Positions 1 through 7,510 of a stretch of DNA of 21,860 nucleotides are shown one piece after another. Positions within the stretch are counted from its first letter, which is position 1. Every line of letters starts with the position of its first letter. Position numbers and translations under genes: made by a program. This DNA comes from a virus. The notes under the pieces were generated by a model. The model ran no database searches. It was not told the origin of the DNA and saw only the letters and a program-made list of their open reading frames with translations. The stretch spans positions 1 to 21,860 of IMG/VR virus record IMGVR_UViG_3300013102_000081. One strand, written 5' to 3'.

Positions 1-1
1 C

Positions 2-46
2 GCTTACTTCTACACCTACTCCGACGACGGCCAGAAGACGGCCTAG
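2..46 (+). CDS. C-terminal end of an upstream tail gene (partial)
   Basis: An open frame enters from the left edge and stops at TAG 44-46, giving the last 14 residues (ending SDDGQKTA). In siphovirus genomes the gene immediately before the tail-assembly chaperones is normally the major tail tube protein, so this is inferred to be its C-terminus. The fragment is too short to confirm this from sequence. The hairpin at 57-100 directly follows the stop. Confidence 0.5.
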   Translation, partial: AYFYTYSDDGQKTA

Positions 47-56
47 TCCCTAATAC

Positions 57-110
57 TGGTTGGCCGGGGTTGTCGTGCGGACCCTTGCCCCGGCCAACCA
101 TTCACCTTTT
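57..110 (+). terminator. Hairpin between major tail gene and chaperones (attenuator or terminator)
   Basis: A perfect 13-bp inverted repeat has arms at 57-69 (TGGTTGGCCGGGG) and 88-100, with an 18-nt loop and the pyrimidine-rich tail TTCACCTTTT. It starts 11 nt after the upstream stop. A partial terminator here would keep structural tail protein high and chaperone and tape-measure output low. The broken T-tract suggests leaky termination. Confidence 0.7.
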
Positions 111-114
111 CAAC

Positions 115-145
115 GAGTCCGCAAACCAATAAGGAGTCCGCAAAC
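115..145 (+). repeat. 12-nt direct repeat at the chaperone ribosome binding site
   Basis: GAGTCCGCAAAC occurs at 115-126 and again at 134-145, a 19-nt period. The second copy overlaps the Shine-Dalgarno AAGGAG (131-136) and ends exactly at the ATG at 146. It is either a small local duplication or a protein/RNA contact site; the sequence does not say which. Confidence 0.6.
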
Positions 146-442
146 ATGGTTTATCAGGTCCCGGCGTCTCAGGCGTCCATCAAGCAGAACCGTTTCGAGT
201 TCACCCTTCCGGGTTCGAAGAAGGTTTACAGCGTCCCGAAGCTTCAGTTCGTGAAGCCGGCCATCGCGTTGCAGTTCAGTGACCTGACTGAGGTGCAGAT
301 CGCTAACCTGCTTTTCAATGAGTACCTGCCCGAGGTTTTCCCGCAGCTTGAGGACGCGACCCAGCTTGAGGCGCTTCTGAACGCCTGGAAGGAAGAGTCG
401 GGTATCGGCGCGGGGGAATCCGAGGCCTCGCAAGACTCCTAG
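146..442 (+). CDS. Tail-assembly chaperone, short form (gpG-like)
   Basis: This 98-aa protein sits in the canonical place between the tail tube gene and the tape-measure gene. In this class of phages the short form coats the tape-measure protein during tail assembly and is absent from the finished virion. ATG 146 follows AAGGAG with a 9-nt spacer. The C-terminus is acidic and Glu/Ser-rich (GESEASQDS), usual for such proteins. Its last ~72 nt overlap an open -1 frame that runs to 801, so a fraction of ribosomes is expected to make the longer fusion. The assignment rests on position, size and the overlapping frame more than on a sequence signature. Confidence 0.85.
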   Translation: MVYQVPASQASIKQNRFEFTLPGSKKVYSVPKLQFVKPAIALQFSDLTEVQIANLLFNEYLPEVFPQLEDATQLEALLNAWKEESGIGAGESEASQDS

Positions 443-801
443 GGGAGCATGGCGAGGCCGTCGAGTATGACCTTATCCGGCTGGGGCTGCGGCTCTCCTG
501 GCTGGGTACGCGCCGCCTGACATGGCGCGACCTGTACGTGATCGTCCGCCAATCCCCGCAGGATTCCGCGTTACACCGTTCCGTTGCCGGCCCAGATCAC
601 ATATGGGATTTGCAGGGGCATTTGTTGGCCGGAATCTATGACGTGTTGACGGTTGCGAACTGGCAGCGCGGCGGGGACGAGAACGCTAAGAAGCCCGAAC
701 GCCTGCCCCGCCCTGGCGTGGTTAAGCAGGTTGAGGGCGAGACGTTGGCCCGCGGTAAGGCCGTGAGTATCGAAGAAATGAACGCCCGTCTTGGGTGGTA
801 A
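146..801 (+). CDS. Tail-assembly chaperone, -1 frameshift product (gpGT-like)
   Basis: The -1 frame is open from 370 (after a TGA at 367-369) to TAA 799-801 and has no convincing start of its own where its coding sequence begins. Read from the overlap it gives GLARLLGEHGEAVEYDLIRL followed by a Trp/Arg-rich stretch and YVIVRQSPQ, which looks like genuine protein. Slipping at 412-418 joins about 90 residues of the short form to 128 residues of the second frame, 218 aa in all. In lambda-like tails the T domain contacts the tube protein while the G domain binds the tape measure. A GTG at 538 could be called as a separate start but would discard the conserved-looking first part of the domain. Confidence 0.85.
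412..418 (+). promoter_or_regulatory. Candidate -1 slippery heptamer GGGGGAA
   Basis: In the short-form frame the site reads G GGG GAA. The P-site codon GGG re-pairs perfectly after a -1 slip; the A-site GAA would re-pair on GGA with a second-position mismatch. It lies inside the only window (370-442) where the two frames overlap without a stop, about 24 nt before the zero-frame stop. It is the only homopolymer run there, but no strong downstream pseudoknot was identified by eye. Confidence 0.65.
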
Positions 802-821
802 CTAAATAAAGGAGCCCCTTG

Positions 822-3590
822 ATGGCCGTTGAACTCGCAACCGCGTATATCGCGTTGGTTCCGTCCATGAAGGGTGCGTCTTCTAAGATCGCCCAGGAGT
901 TGGGCTCTGTTGACGCTGATGGTATCGGCAGCAACATCGGCGGGCGTATGGGCGGCGGCATCACTAGCAAGCTGAAGGGCCTTGTTGGTCCTGCTATGGC
1001 GGCTATGGCTGCGGTTGGTTTTGGCGGGTTCATCAAGGATGCTGCTGCCGCGTCTGACGCTACGGACAAGTTCGTCGCAACCATGAGTTTCGCCGGGATG
1101 GATACCTCTGCCATCACGGCGGCTAAGGACGCGGCGAAGTCATACGCGGACCAGACCGTGTATGACCTGCCGACGATCCAGAACATGACCGCTCAGCTTG
1201 CGTCTAACGGTGTGAAGGATTACACCGGCCTGACTCAGGCTGCGGGTAACTTGAACGCTGTTGCTGGTGGTAACGCGGACACGTTCAAGTCAGTCGCCAT
1301 GGTGATGACGCAGACGGCCGGCGCGGGCAAGCTGACGACGGAGAACTGGAACCAGATGGCCGATGCCATCCCTGGTGCTGCCGGCCCTCTGATGAAGGCC
1401 ATGCAGGATGCTGGCGCTTATACGGGTAACTTCCGTGACGCGATGGCTGCCGGTCAGATCACGTCTGACGAGTTCAACGCGGCCTTGCAAAAGCTGGGTA
1501 CTGACCCGGTGGCGGTTGAGGCTGCACGGTCTACCAAGACGTTTGAGGGCGCGATTGGTGGTCTTCAGGCCACGATCAACTCTGGCCTGATGTCTGCCCT
1601 GAACGCTATGAAGCCTGCCATTACGGGTGCTATCAACATGCTTTCTGGTGGTTTGGGTAAGGCGTTTGAGTGGACCGGTAACGCCGCGAAGGGCCTCCAT
1701 GACCTGTTTGTGAAGGGCGACTTCAGCAGCGCATTCAAGAAGGCCTTCCATGTTGAGGAAGACTCCGGGCTTGTTGGAGTGCTGTTCACTATCCGTTCTT
1801 ACATCACGGACCTGGTTGGTGGCTTCCGTGCAATGTTCGCGGCTTACAAGGCTGGGGACGGCGATGTAACGTCTAGTGGTTTCGCTGGGGTTATGGAGCG
1901 TATCGGGAACGCGGCCCGCGAAGTGACGGGCGGGATCCGCGCTTTCTTTGCCGCTTTCAAAGCCGGGGATGGTGATGTAACTTCCTCTGGTTTCGCGGGT
2001 TTCATGGAGCGCCTTGGTAATGGGGCGCGACAGTTGACGAGGGATGTTGGCGCGATGTTCGCCGCATACAAGGCCGGGGATGGCGATGTTACCTCATCCG
2101 GGTTTGCGGGGTTCATGGAGCGGGTTGGTAACACCGCCCGTGAGGTTACCGGGGGTATTCGGGCGTTCTTCGCTGCATTCAAGGCTGGCGGGGATGATGT
2201 AACGTCATCGGGTTTCGCTGGATTCCTTGAGGGGCTGGGCCTGAAAGCGCGGGCGCTTGCGGACCAGATCGGCCCGGTTATCGGCTCGATATTCTCGCAA
2301 CTTGGCCCGATGATTATGCCGCTGATCCCGCAATTCCTTCAGTTGCTTTCGTCCATTTCCCCTATCCAGACGATCTTCCAGGCGCTCGCCCCATTCATCC
2401 CGCAACTGCTTGATGTGTTCGTGCAGCTCGCAGTTGTTGTGGGTCAGTCGCTCGGTACGGCGCTAACGACAATCGTGCCGCTGTTCATGCAGATGCAGGC
2501 CGTTTTCATATCGGTATTCCAGCAGGTACTAGCCGTTGCGCTCCCGGTCATTGTGCAACTGGTGACCATGCTGGGGCAGACGTTCGCGCAACTCCTGCCA
2601 ATCCTCATGCCGATTGTCACGACCATCATGGAATTGGCTATGACGCTTATTAGCCAGCTCATGCCGATCTTCATGCAACTTGTTTCCACTGTCCTGCCGA
2701 TGGTGGTAACGATCTTCGGCGCGGTACTCGGTGCTATCGGCCCGCTGATTTCCATGCTGGCCGGAATGCTGATCCCGATAATTCAGATGCTCATGCCTGT
2801 TGTGGTTACGGTGTTCGGCGTTATCGCGGAGGTCATCGGGACCGTGATGCAAATTGTTATGGGCATCATTCAGGTTGTCATGGGCATCATCTCGGGCAAC
2901 TGGGGAATGGTCTGGGAAGGGATCCTGAATATCTTCTCAGGAATCTGGAACACGATTGTTGCCGTAGTTGGTGGCGTGCTCGGGATTATCGGCTCCATTG
3001 TACTCAGTGCATTAACAGGCGTCTCAAGCACCGTCAGCTCAATCCTTGATGGTATAGGCGGGTTCTTCTCCAGCACATGGAGCAACGTCAATACCGGTAT
3101 CTCAAACTTTGTTGGCGGGATTGGCAATGCCTTTTCCGGAGTATCCGCTGCCGTGCAAGGCGCTTTCTCAAGTGCTGGTACGTGGCTATTGCAGGCGGGC
3201 AAGGACATTGTCCAGGGCGTCATTGATGGCGTCGGGTCGATGGTTGGCGCCATCGGTAACGCGATCCTCAATCTCGTTCCCGGCCCGATTGTTGGTGTGT
3301 TCAAGACAGCGCTTGGGATCCAGTCGCCGTCAAGGGTGTTCCGTGCACTCGGCAAGCATATCCCCGAGGGTCTGAACCTGGGCATCGGGGATGGTGCAGA
3401 TGATGTGGCATCCACAATGCGGAACCTCGTTACCGTCCCAGACCTGCCCTCTTCTTCTGCGTCCATGCCGGGCTCGTCGTCTTATGGTGCGGGCCGGAAC
3501 CTGACGATCAACAACACGATCAACCAGGTTGATGACCCAATCGGGACTGCTCACGCTATTGCACGGCGCCAAGTCGCGCTGGCCGTCTAG
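822..3590 (+). CDS. Tape measure protein
   Basis: At 922 aa this is the largest gene in the window. Tape measure proteins set tail length and are ejected ahead of the DNA; at about 1.5 angstrom per residue the length suggests a tail near 140 nm (inference). ATG 822 lies 7 nt after GGAG and is preferred over the in-frame TTG at 819. The N-terminal third (residues 1-240) is Ala/Gly-rich and carries the usual tape-measure pattern (ATAYIALVPSMKG, NWNQMADAIPGAAGPLMKA). Residues 338-485 are four tandem 37-residue repeats. Residues ~486-720 are a long run of hydrophobic Leu/Ile/Met/Val helices typical of the membrane-active part. The C-terminus has the common SPSRVFRALGKHIPEGLNLGI block. Confidence 0.96.
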   Translation: MAVELATAYIALVPSMKGASSKIAQELGSVDADGIGSNIGGRMGGGITSKLKGLVGPAMAAMAAVGFGGFIKDAAAASDATDKFVATMSFAGMDTSAITAAKDAAKSYADQTVYDLPTIQNMTAQLASNGVKDYTGLTQAAGNLNAVAGGNADTFKSVAMVMTQTAGAGKLTTENWNQMADAIPGAAGPLMKAMQDAGAYTGNFRDAMAAGQITSDEFNAALQKLGTDPVAVEAARSTKTFEGAIGGLQATINSGLMSALNAMKPAITGAINMLSGGLGKAFEWTGNAAKGLHDLFVKGDFSSAFKKAFHVEEDSGLVGVLFTIRSYITDLVGGFRAMFAAYKAGDGDVTSSGFAGVMERIGNAAREVTGGIRAFFAAFKAGDGDVTSSGFAGFMERLGNGARQLTRDVGAMFAAYKAGDGDVTSSGFAGFMERVGNTAREVTGGIRAFFAAFKAGGDDVTSSGFAGFLEGLGLKARALADQIGPVIGSIFSQLGPMIMPLIPQFLQLLSSISPIQTIFQALAPFIPQLLDVFVQLAVVVGQSLGTALTTIVPLFMQMQAVFISVFQQVLAVALPVIVQLVTMLGQTFAQLLPILMPIVTTIMELAMTLISQLMPIFMQLVSTVLPMVVTIFGAVLGAIGPLISMLAGMLIPIIQMLMPVVVTVFGVIAEVIGTVMQIVMGIIQVVMGIISGNWGMVWEGILNIFSGIWNTIVAVVGGVLGIIGSIVLSALTGVSSTVSSILDGIGGFFSSTWSNVNTGISNFVGGIGNAFSGVSAAVQGAFSSAGTWLLQAGKDIVQGVIDGVGSMVGAIGNAILNLVPGPIVGVFKTALGIQSPSRVFRALGKHIPEGLNLGIGDGADDVASTMRNLVTVPDLPSSSASMPGSSSYGAGRNLTINNTINQVDDPIGTAHAIARRQVALAV
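1833..2276 (+). repeat. Four tandem 111-bp repeats inside the tape measure gene
   Basis: Units at 1833-1943, 1944-2054, 2055-2165 and 2166-2276 each encode 37 residues built on FAA(Y/F)KAGDGDVTSSGFAG. Units 1 and 3 share MFAAYKAG and EVTGGIRA; units 2 and 4 share FFAAFKAG. A two-unit (222-bp) block was therefore probably duplicated after the single unit. The DNA of the copies differs at many synonymous sites although the protein is kept. A decayed extra copy (EEDSGLVGVL to DLVGGFRA) precedes unit 1. Confidence 0.9.
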
Positions 3591-3598
3591 GAGGATTC

Positions 3599-4504
3599 AT
3601 GCCTTATCCGAGTCCGACTACTTACCCATCCGGGCTGACCTTCCCGGCGGGCATGGTGGACGCTTCGGCGCCGCTTGTGGCCGTGGGTGACCTGGTGATG
3701 AACACTACTGACTCTTATGGGGTTCAGTGGGTGCTGTCCAACCTTGAGGGTTGGGGCTCGCCAGGTTCCACGGCGCAGGCGACACAGCGGGCGGCGGGTA
3801 ACGGTGCAACAATGTCGGCCGCGTATTTGAAGCCTCGCGTGCTGGTTGGCAGCGGCTCGATCCTCACCGAGGATCCGTCGCTGCTGACCGGCGCGATTGA
3901 CCGGCTGATTGATGCGGTTGATTTGTCGCCGTTCCAGTTGACTGTTGCCGAGCCGGGCCTAACCCGGTCGCTGATGGTGCAGCGGCAGGATGATGTGCTG
4001 CCGAAGAAGCTGAACGCTTACGAGGCTGAGTTTAGTTTCCAGGTGATCGCGAAAGATCCCCGTAAGTTCGGTGACCTGGTATCGGCTACGACGCGGCTGC
4101 CGTTTAGTAGTGGCGGTCTTGTGCGGCCTTCTACATGGCCGCGGACGTGGACGGGTATCTCTGGTACCGGTCAGGTGACGATCAATAACCCCGGCAACAC
4201 GCAAGCCCCGTGCTGGTTACGGATTGATGGGCCGTTGCCGGCTGGTGGGTGGACCATCACGCATCAGGGGAAGAAGTCTTCTTTGACGTTCTCGACTGCA
4301 CTGGCACTTGGGTCTGGCGAGTTTGTGACGGTGGACATGGACCGGCGTGAAGTGTTGGCGCAGGGTCAGGCTCCCCGGTCAGGCTATGTCACGTCCCGCG
4401 GCTGGTTCTCCCTGGATCCCGGCGACAACGTGATCGCGTTCTCTGCTCAGAACTATTCCTCAACTGCCGCACTGACAGTAACCACTAAGCCTTCCTGGGC
4501 GTAG
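3599..4504 (+). CDS. Distal tail (Dit-like) minor tail protein
   Basis: This 301-aa protein lies directly after the tape measure gene, where siphoviruses place the distal tail protein that forms the hub ring joining tube to tip. ATG 3599 has a strong AGGAGG (3589-3594) overlapping the tape-measure stop. The first ~160 residues resemble the tube-like core (a beta-rich region ending AYEAEFSFQVIAKDPRKFGD, the block these proteins usually end their first domain with). Residues ~185-301 are a second beta-rich domain (GTGQVTINNPGNTQAPCWLR) resembling the galectin-like C-terminal domain of long Dit proteins. The assignment is from position and pattern, not alignment. Confidence 0.8.
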   Translation: MPYPSPTTYPSGLTFPAGMVDASAPLVAVGDLVMNTTDSYGVQWVLSNLEGWGSPGSTAQATQRAAGNGATMSAAYLKPRVLVGSGSILTEDPSLLTGAIDRLIDAVDLSPFQLTVAEPGLTRSLMVQRQDDVLPKKLNAYEAEFSFQVIAKDPRKFGDLVSATTRLPFSSGGLVRPSTWPRTWTGISGTGQVTINNPGNTQAPCWLRIDGPLPAGGWTITHQGKKSSLTFSTALALGSGEFVTVDMDRREVLAQGQAPRSGYVTSRGWFSLDPGDNVIAFSAQNYSSTAALTVTTKPSWA

Positions 4505-4512
4505 GAGACGAA

Positions 4513-5565
4513 ATGACGATTACACTTTTGGCCCCTGACGGGGTGGCGGTAACGGCGCAGCAGGAGCGGCAGGCGCGTGCCGCACAGCATGGCGGCGGTT
4601 CCGGCAGGCAGTTGGGTGCGCGGTCAGGGTTCAGGGCTGGCACGCCTTCCACTATTCTGTCCGCAACTTCAACGACTTGGACGCTTGGGCCGTGCGCCTT
4701 GATGATCGACCCCGGCGCGGCGCTCTACCAGGGCGCTTATGGTTGGGCGTCTGACGCGAATATCACCGGCACGGTGACGGCCGCAGACGCAACCTACGCC
4801 CGCAAGGATATCGTCTACATCCTCGTGAACGACTCCACCTCTGGGGACGGCTCCGGGGCGGTAAACGCTAACCCGGTCTACCTTGCCGGCACTCCTTCCG
4901 CTTCGCCCGCCGCCCCGCCTGTACCGCCTCGCGGCTTCCTTCTTGGCACGATCACGGTCCCGGCGTCGGGTGGTGGTTCACCGTCCGTGGTTCGCAACCC
5001 TGCCGTGTATGTTGCGGCGGGCGGTATCCTGCCTATCTTTTCGCAGGCGGAGCAGGACGCGCTGACGCAGTTTGATGGGCTGACGATCCGGCGCGTCGAT
5101 CTTGAAGGAGCGCCCCTCGCGGTTTCCATCGGCGGCGCGTGGAACACGGACACCAGGGCACGCGGCTTTGTTGGCTCTACGAGTGACGCGACGACCTCGA
5201 CGGGCTTGTCTGGGACCGGCGTCACGGCGAACCTTGTTGCGGTTACCCTCACGGCGGGGCGCAGGTATAAGGCGACTTATACGTCATCGATCCGTTCAAC
5301 TGAGGCGAACCTTGGGGTGGTTGGATCGTTCCGCAAGTCGGTCACGTCAGACACGTCATCGGCTGGGACGGTGTTCGATTTTGACCAGATCATTTTCACT
5401 TCGCCGCGCACGTCAACGTGGGGATCTTACCGGTTCTCCGTCGACTGGTCCCAGTCTGTTACCGAGACGGTAAACATCAAGCTCATCATGGCAAGGGTCG
5501 CCGGGACTGACGCTTTCGACATCTCATCCCGGAAGCTGCTCATTGAAGACATCGGGGCCGCGTAG
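4513..5565 (+). CDS. Minor tail protein
   Basis: A 350-aa virion protein, 8 nt after the Dit-like gene, with AGGAG at 4503-4507. It has no membrane segments. The N-terminal ~150 residues carry YARKDIVYILVND and a Pro-rich linker followed by PPRGFLLGTITVP, a pattern common in actinophage baseplate or fibre proteins. The C-terminal ~130 residues are Ser/Thr-rich beta structure (TSTGLSGTGVTANLVAVTL), likely a receptor-facing domain. A specific role cannot be read from the sequence. It is translationally linked to the following membrane protein by a TAGTG overlap. Confidence 0.75.
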   Translation: MTITLLAPDGVAVTAQQERQARAAQHGGGSGRQLGARSGFRAGTPSTILSATSTTWTLGPCALMIDPGAALYQGAYGWASDANITGTVTAADATYARKDIVYILVNDSTSGDGSGAVNANPVYLAGTPSASPAAPPVPPRGFLLGTITVPASGGGSPSVVRNPAVYVAAGGILPIFSQAEQDALTQFDGLTIRRVDLEGAPLAVSIGGAWNTDTRARGFVGSTSDATTSTGLSGTGVTANLVAVTLTAGRRYKATYTSSIRSTEANLGVVGSFRKSVTSDTSSAGTVFDFDQIIFTSPRTSTWGSYRFSVDWSQSVTETVNIKLIMARVAGTDAFDISSRKLLIEDIGAA

Positions 5566-6053
5566 TGTACCGGGCGCCCAAATGGGTTTGCCGTACCCGA
5601 GCGCAACTAACGGATGCACTCCCGAGGGTGTACGGGCCACGTGGAATGATCATGCTCGGCAAGGGCTTCATCTGCCTGTGCTTCGGGTACGCCTACATCG
5701 GTGTCCTGCAAGTCGCACCGTCCCCCGGCCTTGATCTGGTCACCCGCATCATGCCGCTGCCGCTCTGGGCTGTGGCATGGTTCATTACCGGCTTCATGCT
5801 TATAGCGGCTGCGTTCAAGGTGGATCACTCCAAGGCTCTCGGGGCTCTGACGGCGATGCTCTCGCTCTGGTCACTTACCTATGTGGATTACTTCTTCCGC
5901 GTCCCGGTACTTCCAGACGGCCACGACAACACTTCATACCTGTTCGCGGCCATCATGGCGGGGATGGCTGTGAGCGCGGCGGGTGTTGCCCGGATGCTCA
6001 ACCATGGCAAATCGCATGCGGAGATCATCGAAAAACCGGGAGACGCCGCATGA
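5565..6053 (+). CDS. Integral membrane protein of the lysis region
   Basis: This 162-aa protein starts at GTG 5565, sharing one base with the preceding stop (TAGTG). It has about four predicted membrane helices: residues ~29-50 (MIMLGKGFICLCFGYAYIGV), ~65-88 (WAVAWFITGFMLIAAAF), ~92-113 and ~124-145, then a short charged tail (GKSHAEIIEKPGDAA). It opens a set of overlapping membrane and lysis genes, so it may be a holin-type or lysis-timing protein, but no family signature was recognised. Its TGA overlaps the next gene's ATG (ATGA), consistent with coupled translation. Confidence 0.75.
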   Translation: MYRAPKWVCRTRAQLTDALPRVYGPRGMIMLGKGFICLCFGYAYIGVLQVAPSPGLDLVTRIMPLPLWAVAWFITGFMLIAAAFKVDHSKALGALTAMLSLWSLTYVDYFFRVPVLPDGHDNTSYLFAAIMAGMAVSAAGVARMLNHGKSHAEIIEKPGDAA

Positions 6054-6394
6054 GTGATTTCCTCCGCGACTGGGCACCGCTGCTTTCCCTTATTGCCGGT
6101 TCCTCGGCTGGCGTTATCGCTGCGATGTGGAACCGCAAGTCTCAGGCGGAGGCAAATACGCTCTCAGGCACTGGGCAGGTCTTCAAGCATCAGAACACGC
6201 TGCTTCAAGATGTGCAGGAAGAACGCAACCAGGCCAAGGCGGACATCGACAAGTTGCGTGCAGACTTCGAGGCATTCAAGAAGGCCGTGCAATCCCAGTT
6301 CAGCGGGTACCGGGCCTACATCCACAGCCTGCGCGGGCAAGTCCACGACCTCGGCGGTATGCCCCTCGAGTGGCCTAAAGACCTAGACCAGTAA
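6050..6394 (+). CDS. Single-span membrane protein with coiled coil (holin or spanin-like candidate)
   Basis: 114 aa from ATG 6050, which overlaps the upstream stop as ATGA; longer in-frame upstream starts would lie inside the preceding gene and are rejected. One membrane helix (residues ~8-27, APLLSLIAGSSAGVIAAMW) is followed by a predicted coiled coil of about 55 residues (NTLLQDVQEERNQAKADIDK onward). The layout of an N-terminal anchor and a long soluble helix resembles phage hemolysin XhlA-type or spanin-like accessory lysis proteins. Position immediately before the endolysin supports a lysis role; function is inference. Confidence 0.75.
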   Translation: MSDFLRDWAPLLSLIAGSSAGVIAAMWNRKSQAEANTLSGTGQVFKHQNTLLQDVQEERNQAKADIDKLRADFEAFKKAVQSQFSGYRAYIHSLRGQVHDLGGMPLEWPKDLDQ

Positions 6395-6402
6395 GGAACA
6401 TC

Positions 6403-7215
6403 ATGAGCGACTTTTGCCCCGGCGCTGAACGGCGCCCACAACCTGGAGGCGTGACCCTCGATAGGTCTTTGCCGCCGCGGTTTATCTGGCATATCACTTG
6501 GGATCAGTTGCGTGCTGATGGTTCGCAGCCGGACTTCTCCGCCGTGGCCGGCTACCTGATCGGCAAGCAGTACTGCCCGCATATCATGTGGAACCCGTTT
6601 ACCGGGTACATGGAGCAGTATTATCCCGCCTCGGTTGGTGGCCGTGCTTTGGCGTACAACAACCAGGATGGATCCGCGGCGGTGCAGGTGGAGGTGTTCT
6701 TCACCCCCGGCTGCGTTGTTGATGGCGTCCGTTACGCCACCGTCGCGGACACCCCGCTAAAGGGCCTGGACACGCTGCTGGAGTGGGCGGATTCCCTCGG
6801 TGTGCCCCGCACATGGCCGATGGGCGCCCCTCAATGGCAGAACAACAAACGCGACGAAGGTATCTGGAACAGCCAGGCCGGGCATTACGGTCACTGCCAC
6901 TCCCCCGGCGACACCCACACCGACCCCGGCCCCATGCCCGACATCACCGGCATCACCATACAAACGCAATCAACCACGACCACGGAGGACGACATCATGG
7001 CCGCACTGAATGACGATGAGCAGCGCGAACTGCTCGGCAACACCCGCACGCTTCTGGCAATGCTGAACAACGTTGCCAGTGGAGTGAACGATGTCCCAGC
7101 AAAGGTCCTGGACGAGCCGATCGAGATTCCCGGCGGCGGCCAGACCAGCCTCCGGAAGGAAACCGCGTGGAACCCGGCCAACGCGGCCGCCGCGAACGAT
7201 GATAAGGCGAAGTGA
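6403..7215 (+). CDS. Endolysin, N-acetylmuramoyl-L-alanine amidase type
   Basis: A 270-aa peptidoglycan hydrolase. Residues ~20-180 match the zinc amidase (Amidase_2/PGRP) pattern: early His in FIWHITWD (H30), and late ligands in GHCHSPGDTHTDPGP (H164, D174) with the family's DPG ending. These enzymes cut between N-acetylmuramic acid and L-alanine. A Thr-rich linker (residues ~185-195) leads to a 72-residue C-terminal domain (DDEQRELLGNTRTLLAMLNN onward), likely wall-binding or multimerising. That domain has its own ATG and ribosome binding site. The gene lies 8 nt after the coiled-coil membrane protein, and its stop overlaps the holin start. No signal peptide is visible, so export should depend on the holin. 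Confidence 0.88.
   Translation: MSDFCPGAERRPQPGGVTLDRSLPPRFIWHITWDQLRADGSQPDFSAVAGYLIGKQYCPHIMWNPFTGYMEQYYPASVGGRALAYNNQDGSAAVQVEVFFTPGCVVDGVRYATVADTPLKGLDTLLEWADSLGVPRTWPMGAPQWQNNKRDEGIWNSQAGHYGHCHSPGDTHTDPGPMPDITGITIQTQSTTTTEDDIMAALNDDEQRELLGNTRTLLAMLNNVASGVNDVPAKVLDEPIEIPGGGQTSLRKETAWNPANAAAANDDKAK
6984..6999 (+). promoter_or_regulatory. Internal ribosome binding site and start within the endolysin gene
   Basis: GGAGG at 6984-6988 is followed after 8 nt by ATG 6997, in frame with the endolysin (Met199) and placed exactly between the Thr-rich linker and the C-terminal domain. Initiation here would make a separate 72-aa C-terminal polypeptide (6997-7215). Some phage endolysins are known to make their wall-binding subunit this way; whether this one does is inference. 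Confidence 0.55.
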
Positions 7216-7496
7216 TGTTGACGGCGATCTTACGGACTGTTGTCCCTGCCCTGTGGGGTTCGGTGATTGCGTGGCTGATTGGTGTGCTGCCGATCCTTGC
7301 CCCGTTCAGTGACGATCTGCGGGGCTTGGCTGATGTTGCGCTCCCGGTCATCACTGCGGTGATTATCGGCGGCTGGTACGCGTTCTGGCGGTGGCTGGAG
7401 CCGAAGCTGCCGGACTGGCTGACCCGCGCCGTACTCGGATCCGCACACACGCCCGTATACCCGGCGGACGCAGCCAAGCATGTAGCAAGCAACTAG
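7215..7496 (+). CDS. Holin
   Basis: 93 aa from ATG 7215, which shares its A with the endolysin TGA; the in-frame GTG at 7212 is less likely. Two membrane helices are clear: residues ~8-30 (VVPALWGSVIAWLIGVLPIL) and ~43-62 (ALPVITAVIIGGWYAFWRW). A basic, Pro-containing segment and a polar tail (LGSAHTPVYPADA) follow, a layout common in actinophage two-helix holins. It would form the inner-membrane lesion that times lysis and lets the endolysin out. Its position directly after the endolysin supports the call. Confidence 0.88.
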   Translation: MLTAILRTVVPALWGSVIAWLIGVLPILAPFSDDLRGLADVALPVITAVIIGGWYAFWRWLEPKLPDWLTRAVLGSAHTPVYPADAAKHVASN

Positions 7497-7510
7497 GTTA
7501 GGTGGCTTTG

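Noticed and set aside
60-254. 64-aa rightward open frame
   Set aside because: Arg/Ser-rich shadow covering the hairpin and the start of the chaperone gene; no ribosome binding site.
722-1186. 154-aa reverse open frame
   Set aside because: Antisense shadow of the tape measure gene; low-complexity composition and no start signals.
1833-2276. CRISPR-like or mobile repeat array
   Set aside because: Repeats are contiguous, in frame with a 37-codon unit and without spacers, so they are protein repeats.
2870-3466. 198-aa reverse open frame in the tape measure gene
   Set aside because: Pro/Thr/Ile-rich antisense reading of a hydrophobic coding region; no promoter or ribosome binding site.
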